Notes under the pieces: model-generated | Told to the model about the DNA's origin: nothing | Database searches by the model: none | The model's input: only the letters and a program-made list of their open reading frames with translations | Shown here: piece by piece, positions 6,711-12,419 of the stretch | How positions within the stretch are numbered: the first letter of the stretch is position 1 | Layout: every line of letters starts with the position of its first letter | Made by a program: the position numbers and the translations under genes | Assembly: GCA_007123015.1 (NCBI GenBank) | Contig: SKSL01000138.1 | Coordinates: 1 to 12,922, forward strand | DNA: 12,922 nucleotides | Direction: 5' to 3' | DNA from: Natronohydrobacter sp. | GTDB taxonomy: Bacteria; Pseudomonadota; Alphaproteobacteria; Rhodobacterales; Rhodobacteraceae

Positions 6711-7576
6711 GCCCCGGCCCCCTTGCGGCGGTGTTTGCGATCCTCGTCCGGCACGGCCCGCAGATCAGCATCCCGGATCAGCCGTTCTTCGCCCGACAGA
6801 CAGATGAACCGCTGCCCGCGCATCCGCCCGATCAGCGTCAGCCCGACTTGCCGCGCGATTTCCACCCCCCAGGCCGTGAAGCCTGAGCGCGAGGCCAGCA
6901 CTGGAATCCCCATTTGCGCGGTCTTGATCACCATTTCCGAGGTCAGCCGCCCCGTGGTGTAGAGGATCTTGTCCGCCCCCGCGACACCATGGCGGAACAT
7001 ATAGCCCGAGATCTTGTCCACAGCATTATGCCGCCCGACATCTTCCATGTAGCAGAGCACCTGATCACGCTGGCAGAGCACCGTGCCATGTATCGCCCCG
7101 GCTTCCAGATAGAGGGAGGGCAGCGTGTTGATCTCTTTCGCCAGCGCATAAAGCCAACTGGTGCGGATTTCCGCAGGGGGCAGGGTCAGCCCTTCCAGCC
7201 CCTCCATCATGTCGCCAAAAACCGTGCCCACAGCGCAACCCGAAGTGCGGGTCTTTTTCTTGACCTTTTCCTCATAGCTGGTCTGGCGTGTGGTGCGCAC
7301 GACGACAACCTCCAAATCCTCGTCATACTCGACCGCTGTGACAGTATCATCGGCGCGCAGCATGCCCTGATTGCGCAGAAAGCCAAGCGCCAAATAATCC
7401 GGGTAATCGCCGATGGTCATCGCCGTGACGATTTCCTGCGCGTTCAGATAGATGGTCAGCGGCCGCTCTTCGACCACGCGGATGGTCTGTAGTGCGCCTG
7501 TCTGGTCGCGGCCCTCGACAGGGCGGGTCAGGCGTGGGTCGTGCGGATCGGGCAAGTGGCGCGGGGCGTCATGCAT
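6707..7576 (-). CDS. fdhD: Formate dehydrogenase accessory sulfurtransferase FdhD (FdsC-like)
   Basis: FdhD binds bis-MGD and passes sulfur from the cysteine desulfurase IscS to the cofactor before it is inserted into formate dehydrogenase. The product is 289 residues from ATG 7576 (E. coli, about 277). Family landmarks are RPLTIYLNAQEIVTAMTI, DYLALGFLRNQGM, EDVGRHNAVDKISGYMF, LYTTGRLTSEMVIKTAQMGI and a SRSGFTAWGVEIARQVGLTL block. The motif that holds the sulfur-transferring CxxC in E. coli reads SGCAVGT here. Cys114 is kept and the second cysteine is glycine (Gly117). ATG 7576 is preferred because upstream in-frame starts (7618, 7642, 7648) run into the divergent DUF2478 gene or lack a ribosome site, though none has a strong Shine-Dalgarno. 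It is the first gene of the fdhD-mobA-mobB-moeA operon; its stop overlaps mobA. No formate dehydrogenase subunit gene is in the window. Confidence 0.93.
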   Translation of the reverse strand: MHDAPRHLPDPHDPRLTRPVEGRDQTGALQTIRVVEERPLTIYLNAQEIVTAMTIGDYPDYLALGFLRNQGMLRADDTVTAVEYDEDLEVVVVRTTRQTSYEEKVKKKTRTSGCAVGTVFGDMMEGLEGLTLPPAEIRTSWLYALAKEINTLPSLYLEAGAIHGTVLCQRDQVLCYMEDVGRHNAVDKISGYMFRHGVAGADKILYTTGRLTSEMVIKTAQMGIPVLASRSGFTAWGVEIARQVGLTLIGRMRGQRFICLSGEERLIRDADLRAVPDEDRKHRRKGAGA

Positions 7577-7593
7577 TGCTGTCTGGTCCAATG

Positions 7594-7627
7594 GCCGGTT
7601 TCGGGATAGATGATACATAACACCGGC
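7594..7627. promoter_or_regulatory. Inverted repeat in the fdhD / DUF2478 divergent promoter region
   Basis: GCCGGT (7594-7599) and ACCGGC (7622-7627) flank 22 bases of A/T-richer sequence that includes TATCAT on the minus strand (7610-7615), a possible -10 for fdhD. The placement between two divergent genes would suit an operator or a shared promoter, but no known regulator motif (ModE, FNR) is recognised and no matching -35 box was found. Confidence 0.3.
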
Positions 7628-7646
7628 AAAAGCAAAGGGCATGGCC

Positions 7647-8159
7647 ATGTTGGGCTATTTCACAGCAGAGGGGCGCGGGGTCGCCGACAAATTGCTGGCT
7701 GATCTGGCGACAGACCTGATCGCGCGCGGGGTGGATGTCGCAGGGGTTGTCCAGATCAACCGCGAAACGCAGGCTGATCGGCTGTGTGACATGGATCTGC
7801 AGGTGCTGGGCCATGACCATCATGTGCGGATCAGTCAGAATTTGGGAGCGCATGCACGCGGTTGCCGTCTGGATCCCTTCGGGCTGGAAACGGCAGTCGG
7901 TTTGGTCGCGGCCGATCTGGCCCGCAAGCCGGCCCTGCTGATCCTGAACAAATTCGGCAAATCCGAACTGGAAGGCCGCGGGTTTCGCGACGTGATCGGC
8001 CAGGCGCTTTGCGCGGATGTACCTGTCCTGACCGCCGTGAACAAAGCCAATCTTCAGGGCTTTCTGGGTTTCGCAGATGGTATGGCCGAAGAACTGACGC
8101 CCGAGCTTTCCGTAGTGCTCAACTGGTGCGCGCTGTTCGCCTCACAGCGTTTTGCCTAG
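7647..8159 (+). CDS. DUF2478 family protein, probably molybdenum-related
   Basis: A 170-residue cytosolic protein that I place in DUF2478. The recognisable core is PALLILNKFGKSELEGRGFRD (residues 95-115), followed by PVLTAVNKANLQGFLGFADGMAEEL. The family is reminiscent of the THEP1-type nucleoside-triphosphatase fold. Here, however, the N-terminal loop MLGYFTAEGRGVADKLLADL shows no GxxGxGKT/S P-loop, so NTP hydrolysis is doubtful. As I recall, DUF2478 genes often lie beside molybdate transport or cofactor genes, which fits this position divergent from fdhD-mobA-mobB-moeA with only about 70 bases between starts. Start at ATG 7647 is chosen because AAAGGG (7634-7639) is 7 bases upstream; ATG 7641 is the alternative. 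The biochemical role is unknown; a part in molybdenum or cofactor handling is inferred from context only. Confidence 0.85.
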   Translation: MLGYFTAEGRGVADKLLADLATDLIARGVDVAGVVQINRETQADRLCDMDLQVLGHDHHVRISQNLGAHARGCRLDPFGLETAVGLVAADLARKPALLILNKFGKSELEGRGFRDVIGQALCADVPVLTAVNKANLQGFLGFADGMAEELTPELSVVLNWCALFASQRFA

Positions 8160-8226
8160 CAGAATCACCGCATCGCGTCTAACTGTTAACACTCGTGAAA
8201 GGGCGTGTCAGCAGTGTGAGGAGTCT

Positions 8227-8871
8227 ATGAACAGCATAGCGGACCAAGAGAAGACCAAAGAGACGACTGCAATATCGGCGTCAGAGTCGATGCGTGGCAA
8301 GGATATTCCGCTCTCAAGGCTCGCTCAACCGCCCGCGCAAGTGATGGCGCGGTTCTGTTTTCGCCCGTGGTCCGCACAGGATGCCGCGCTCTACCAGGGG
8401 CTTCTCGATAATCCCGAATTGTGGCGCTACATGCCCGAGGATTACCCGGGCAAGATCACGCCGGATCTGGCGCAGACACTGATTGATCTGTCCGGGCAAG
8501 CCGCCTATCACAAAGTGCGCGCTGTCGAATATCGTGGCCAGGTTGTGGGCCAGACACGGATGCAATGGCACTCTGATGTGACCCCGCCGCAATCTGCCGA
8601 AATCAGCTATTGGCTGGGGCGTGACTATTGGGGGCTTGGTCTGGCCGCCCCGATGATCGCCCTGTTTTCTTGGCGCTGCCTGAGCATCTTTCCTGCCCTC
8701 TCGACGATTGTTGCACGCGTTCACCATGATAACACCGCATCGCAGCGTGTGCTGCAGCGTCTGGGCTGGCGTCAGATCAGAATTGACGGGGATTGGCTGG
8801 TATTCGAGACCACGCGCAGTGACGGGATTGACTGGTCCAGATTGCGCGACCCTGACCCACTGCGCGCCTGA
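8227..8871 (+). CDS. GNAT family N-acetyltransferase (RimJ/RimL type)
   Basis: A 214-residue acetyl-CoA-dependent acetyltransferase of unknown substrate. The GNAT fold covers about residues 42-195: FRPWSAQDAALYQGLLDNPELWRYM (first strand and helix), EISYWLGRDYWGLGLAAPMI (strand 4 with the acetyl-CoA phosphate-binding loop RDYWGLGLA, 132-140), and RVHHDNTASQRVLQRLGW, the hallmark of the Acetyltransf_3/RimJ-RimL subgroup. The first 40 residues are a polar, probably disordered extension with Met/Ser/Lys/Glu, not part of the fold. ATG 8227 is chosen because GAGGAG (8218-8223) lies just ahead, at short 3-base spacing. An in-frame start at 8152 would overlap the preceding gene and read Arg/Cys-rich sequence. 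There is a 67-base gap to the DUF2478 gene, so co-transcription is possible but not shown. No link to molybdenum or heat shock can be argued. Confidence 0.88.
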   Translation: MNSIADQEKTKETTAISASESMRGKDIPLSRLAQPPAQVMARFCFRPWSAQDAALYQGLLDNPELWRYMPEDYPGKITPDLAQTLIDLSGQAAYHKVRAVEYRGQVVGQTRMQWHSDVTPPQSAEISYWLGRDYWGLGLAAPMIALFSWRCLSIFPALSTIVARVHHDNTASQRVLQRLGWRQIRIDGDWLVFETTRSDGIDWSRLRDPDPLRA

Positions 8872-8903
8872 TCGAAAATTCGACCGGACAGGCCTGTGCC
8901 TAT

Positions 8904-8933
8904 CTTGCAACAGCGCGTCCGTCCTCCCACATA
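8904..8933 (+). promoter_or_regulatory. Heat-shock (RpoH/sigma-32-like) promoter for clpB
   Basis: CTTGCAA (8904-8910) matches the sigma-32 -35 consensus CTTGAAA at six of seven bases. CCCACATA (8926-8933) resembles the -10 consensus CCCCATNT. The gap between them is 15 bases, within the accepted range. The start site would fall around 8940, giving a leader of roughly 70 bases to the clpB ATG. A perfect palindrome ACAGGCCTGT (8888-8897) lies just upstream. No CIRCE element is seen. Confidence 0.6.
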
Positions 8934-8998
8934 AGCGTCAAGGCTCAGTCCGGCGATGTGCTGTTTGGCAGGCATCGCCGTTATAGCGGGCGCTTATG

Positions 8999-9004
8999 AA
9001 GGAG
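8999..9004 (+). promoter_or_regulatory. Strong Shine-Dalgarno of clpB
   Basis: AAGGAG lies 8 bases ahead of ATG 9013. It fixes the start at MSLEKFTERARG rather than at an upstream in-frame codon (8956) that would add 19 residues atypical of ClpB. Confidence 0.85.
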
Positions 9005-9012
9005 AAGACAAG

Positions 9013-11625
9013 ATGTCGTTAGAGAAATTTACCGAGCGGGCGCGCGGATTTGTTCAGGCCGCCCAGACAATTGCCCTGCGCGAAGATCACCAGCGCCTGA
9101 CCCCTGTGCATCTGCTGAAAGCGCTGCTGGACGATGATCAGGGCATGAGCGCAAATCTGATCCGCAATGCCGGCGGTGCGCCCGAGCGCGTGGCACAGGC
9201 CACTGAGATTGCACTTGCGAAACTGCCCAAGGTTTCGGGTGGTGAGGGCCAGATCTACATGGACCCCCAGACGGCGAAGGTTCTGGATCAGGCCGAGCAG
9301 ATCGCCAAGAAAGCTGGTGACAGTTTCGTGCCGGTGGAACGGTTGCTGACCGCGCTGGCACTGGTGAAATCCGAGGCCAAGGACGCGCTGGATGCCGGTG
9401 CCGTGACCGCGCAGAAACTCAATGCCGCCATCAACGACATTCGCAAGGGGCGCACTGCCGACAGTGCCTCGGCGGAAGAGGGCTATGATGCGCTGAAGAA
9501 ATATGCCCGCGACCTGACGCAGGCAGCGCGCGATGGCAAGATCGACCCGATCATTGGCCGCGATGACGAGATTCGCCGTGCGATGCAGGTGCTGTCGCGC
9601 CGGACCAAGAATAACCCGGTCCTTATCGGGGAACCCGGTGTTGGCAAGACTGCGATTGCCGAGGGCCTCGCGCTGCGCATCATCAATGGCGATGTGCCGG
9701 AATCCTTGCGCGACAAGAAGCTGATGGCGCTCGATATGGGGGCGCTGATTGCCGGGGCGAAATATCGCGGTGAATTCGAGGAGCGGCTGAAGGCTGTGCT
9801 GTCGGAAGTGACCAGCGCGGATGGCGAGATCATCCTCTTCATCGACGAGATGCACACGCTGGTCGGCGCGGGCAAATCCGAGGGGGCGATGGATGCCGCG
9901 AACCTGATCAAGCCTGCGCTCGCGCGCGGTGAATTGCATTGTGTGGGAGCGACCACGCTGGATGAATATCGCAAGCATGTCGAGAAGGACGCAGCCCTTG
10001 CGCGGCGTTTCCAGCCCGTGATGGTGGAAGAACCCACGGTCGAAGACACGATCTCGATCCTGCGCGGCATCAAGGAAAAATACGAGCTGCACCACGGCGT
10101 GCGCATCAGCGACTCGGCGCTGGTCGCTGCGGCCACGCTCTCGCATCGCTATATCACGGATCGCTTCCTGCCCGACAAGGCCATCGACCTGATGGACGAA
10201 GCGGCTAGCCGGTTGCGCATGGAAGTGGACAGCAAGCCTGAAGAGCTGGACGCGCTCGACCGCGACATTCTGCAAAAGCAGATCGAAGCCGAAGCGCTGA
10301 AGAAAGAAGATGACGCGGCGAGCAAGGACCGGCTGACCACTCTGGAGAAGGAACTGTCGGAACTGCAGCAGCGCAGCGCCGAGATGACCGCCGCTTGGCA
10401 GGCCGAGCGCGACAAGCTGGAAGCCGCGCGCCAGATCAAGGAAGATCTGGACCGCGCGCGGATCGATCTGGAAACCGCCAAGCGCACGGGTGATTTCGCC
10501 AATGCCGGTCGCCTGCAATATGGCGAGATCCCGGATCTGGAACGCAAGCTGGCCGAGGCCGAAGCGCGCGAGGCCGAAAAGCTGGTCTCGGACGCTGTGC
10601 GCCCCGAGCAGATCGCCGAAGTGGTCGAGCGCTGGACCGGGATTCCGACCTCGAAAATGCTGGAAGGCGAGCGCGAGAAGCTTTTGCGCATGGAAGACGA
10701 ACTGCACAAGCGCGTCATCGGTCAGGATGAGGCCATTCGCGCGGTCGCCAATGCTGTGCGCCGCGCGCGGGCCGGGCTGAATGACGAGAACCGTCCCCTT
10801 GGCAGCTTCCTGTTCCTTGGCCCGACGGGTGTGGGCAAGACCGAACTGACCAAGGCCGTGGCGCAGTATCTGTTCGACGATGATCAGGCGATGGTGCGCA
10901 TCGACATGTCGGAATACATGGAAAAGCACGCGGTTGCGCGGCTGATCGGCGCCCCTCCGGGCTATGTCGGCTATGAGGAAGGCGGTGTCCTGACGGAAGC
11001 CGTGCGGCGCAGACCCTATCAGGTCGTGCTGTTCGACGAGGTCGAGAAGGCGCATCCGGAAGTCTTCAACGTGCTGTTGCAAGTGCTTGATGACGGGCAG
11101 TTGACCGACAGCCATGGCCGGACGGTGGATTTCAAGCAGACGCTGATCATCCTGACCTCGAATCTGGGCAGTCAGGCGCTCAGTCGGATGGATGAGGGTG
11201 CGGACAAGGCCAGCGTGAAGGCCGAGGTGATGGACGCTGTGCGTGCGCATTTCCGCCCGGAATTCCTGAACCGGCTGGATGAAACCGTGATTTTCGACCG
11301 GCTGTCGCGCGGCGATATGGATGCGATTGTCGATATCCAGATGGCGCGGCTCTTGAAACGCCTGCTCGCGCGCAAGATCACGCTGGACATGGACGCAGCC
11401 GCCCGCACCTGGCTTGCGGACAAGGGCTATGACCCGGTCTATGGCGCGCGTCCGCTCAAGCGGGTGATCCAGCGCTACTTGCAGGATCCGCTGGCGCAGA
11501 TGCTGCTGGGGGGCGAAGTGCTGGACGGGGCCAGCGTGCCGATCACGGCTGGCCCGGAAGGACTGGTTATCGGGGACACAGCCGTCCCCGATGATGACGC
11601 CCCGCGCATGAAGCTGGTGCACTGA
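9013..11625 (+). CDS. clpB: ATP-dependent disaggregase ClpB
   Basis: ClpB is a hexameric AAA+ chaperone that, with DnaK/DnaJ/GrpE, pulls polypeptides out of aggregates after heat or other stress. The product is 870 residues, the standard length. Order of parts: N domain (1-150, MSLEKFTERARGFVQAAQ); first AAA+ module with Walker A GEPGVGKT (206-213), Walker B ILFIDEMH with Glu279 and the GAMDAANLIKPAL stretch; a coiled-coil middle domain (about 400-530, rich in Glu/Lys/Leu/Arg heptads); second AAA+ module with Walker A GPTGVGKT (603-610) and Walker B VVLFDEVEKAH (Glu676); then a C-terminal domain with YGARPLKRVIQR. All catalytic landmarks are intact. The presence of the middle domain separates it from ClpA and ClpC. 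It appears monocistronic, with a sigma-32-like promoter, a strong ribosome site and a strong terminator. Confidence 0.99.
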   Translation: MSLEKFTERARGFVQAAQTIALREDHQRLTPVHLLKALLDDDQGMSANLIRNAGGAPERVAQATEIALAKLPKVSGGEGQIYMDPQTAKVLDQAEQIAKKAGDSFVPVERLLTALALVKSEAKDALDAGAVTAQKLNAAINDIRKGRTADSASAEEGYDALKKYARDLTQAARDGKIDPIIGRDDEIRRAMQVLSRRTKNNPVLIGEPGVGKTAIAEGLALRIINGDVPESLRDKKLMALDMGALIAGAKYRGEFEERLKAVLSEVTSADGEIILFIDEMHTLVGAGKSEGAMDAANLIKPALARGELHCVGATTLDEYRKHVEKDAALARRFQPVMVEEPTVEDTISILRGIKEKYELHHGVRISDSALVAAATLSHRYITDRFLPDKAIDLMDEAASRLRMEVDSKPEELDALDRDILQKQIEAEALKKEDDAASKDRLTTLEKELSELQQRSAEMTAAWQAERDKLEAARQIKEDLDRARIDLETAKRTGDFANAGRLQYGEIPDLERKLAEAEAREAEKLVSDAVRPEQIAEVVERWTGIPTSKMLEGEREKLLRMEDELHKRVIGQDEAIRAVANAVRRARAGLNDENRPLGSFLFLGPTGVGKTELTKAVAQYLFDDDQAMVRIDMSEYMEKHAVARLIGAPPGYVGYEEGGVLTEAVRRRPYQVVLFDEVEKAHPEVFNVLLQVLDDGQLTDSHGRTVDFKQTLIILTSNLGSQALSRMDEGADKASVKAEVMDAVRAHFRPEFLNRLDETVIFDRLSRGDMDAIVDIQMARLLKRLLARKITLDMDAAARTWLADKGYDPVYGARPLKRVIQRYLQDPLAQMLLGGEVLDGASVPITAGPEGLVIGDTAVPDDDAPRMKLVH

Positions 11626-11636
11626 CCTGAAAGACG

Positions 11637-11666
11637 AAAAACCCCGGCCCCATGACCGGGGTTTTT
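11637..11666 (+). terminator. Intrinsic terminator after clpB (bidirectional form)
   Basis: AAAAACCCCGG (11637-11647) pairs with CCGGGGTTTTT (11656-11666) around an 8-base loop. This gives a GC-rich 6-base-pair core flanked by A and T runs, so it can stop transcription in either direction. It lies 11 bases after the clpB stop codon. Confidence 0.9.
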
Positions 11667-11749
11667 CATTCGGTCATAATTCGGCCAAAGACCGGCCCGA
11701 GTTCCATGGTTTTACACCCCTGAGAGAGTCCAGATTTCGGAAGGTCACC

Positions 11750-12343
11750 ATGGTCACGCTGTGGATTGTATTCGGCGCAAGCGCTTTTGTGATTTACGCG
11801 AGTCTTGGCACGCAAGGGGCCGAGAGCATCGTCTTCACATCCGCGCTGATCTGCCTGTGGTCCCTCAGCCGGATCGCGCCGCAAATGCGGGTGCAGATCG
11901 CGGCATGGGTGGACGCGCGCAAGGCATGCGCGGCAAGCTGTGACAGGCGGCCTGTCATCTTGCTCGATGGCTCGAACATCATGCATTGGAAACAGGGCAA
12001 GCCCGATCTGACCTCAGTGCGCGATGTCATCCGCGAACTGGACAGGCGCGGATATCGGGCGGGCGTCGTGTTTGATGCAAATGCCGGATACAAGCTGGAA
12101 GGTCTCTATCAGAACCACCGAACTCTTGCGCGCAAGCTGGGCCTGCCCGAGGATCTGGTGATGGTGGTCGAGAAAGGACAGCCTGCGGATGAATTGCTGT
12201 TACAGGCGGCACAGGATTTCAATGCGCGTGTGGTCACGAATGACCGCTTCCGCGATTGGGTGTCGACATTTCCCGCAGTGACCAAACCGGGCTTCCTGAT
12301 TTCAGGTGAATATCGCGGGGATGCGCTGCAGCTGAATCTGTAA
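11750..12343 (+). CDS. Membrane-anchored NYN/PIN-like ribonuclease domain protein (Zc3h12a type)
   Basis: A 197-residue protein. Residues 4-19 (LWIVFGASAFVIYASL) and 25-43 (ESIVFTSALICLWSLSRIA) are hydrophobic and could form a membrane hairpin or anchor. From about residue 68 comes a NYN/PIN-fold domain like the RNase domain of Zc3h12a/Regnase-1. It shows VILLDGSNIMHW (Asp73, Asn76), AGVVFDANAGYK (Asp109), GQPADELLLQAA (Asp147) and ARVVTNDRFRDW (Asp165). The acidic residues expected to bind the catalytic metal are all present, so RNase activity is plausible, on the cytosolic side of the membrane. Substrate and physiological role are unknown. The start is supported by GGAAGG (11739-11744), 5 bases from ATG 11750. 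It sits between the clpB terminator and the LexA-controlled dnaE2 promoter, so it seems to be its own transcription unit. It is not a recognised toxin-antitoxin pair: there is no small partner gene. Confidence 0.86.
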   Translation: MVTLWIVFGASAFVIYASLGTQGAESIVFTSALICLWSLSRIAPQMRVQIAAWVDARKACAASCDRRPVILLDGSNIMHWKQGKPDLTSVRDVIRELDRRGYRAGVVFDANAGYKLEGLYQNHRTLARKLGLPEDLVMVVEKGQPADELLLQAAQDFNARVVTNDRFRDWVSTFPAVTKPGFLISGEYRGDALQLNL

Positions 12344-12379
12344 CGCGGTTCGCTCTGACCTCTTGCTCGAATCGGGAAG

Positions 12380-12394
12380 GAACATTTATAGAAC
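12380..12394 (+). promoter_or_regulatory. LexA (SOS) box of dnaE2
   Basis: GAAC-N7-GAAC is a perfect match to the alphaproteobacterial LexA operator, a direct repeat usually written GTTC-N7-GTTC. It covers a likely -10 box (TATAGA, 12387-12392) that is 18 bases downstream of TTGCTC (12363-12368), so bound LexA would block RNA polymerase. The second half-site also forms an inverted repeat with GTTC at 12401-12404. Confidence 0.88.
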
Positions 12395-12419
12395 ATGAAT
12401 GTTCCTGAACGAGAAGCCC

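Noticed and set aside
7577..7648. Longer FdhD starting at 7648 and overlapping the DUF2478 gene
   Set aside because: The extra 24 residues show no family similarity, no ribosome site precedes 7648, 7642 or 7618, and the family begins near the ATG at 7576.
8872..8883. TCGAA-AA-TTCGA inverted repeat after the acetyltransferase gene as its terminator
   Set aside because: The stem is A/T-rich and only five base pairs with a two-base loop and no T-run, so it is unlikely to terminate transcription.
9019..11622. An 867-codon open frame on the minus strand lying across almost all of clpB
   Set aside because: It mirrors the clpB codon frame: in a GC-biased gene the antisense frame rarely meets stops. 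The translation is His/Arg/Gln-rich with no recognisable domain, and clpB itself is unambiguous.
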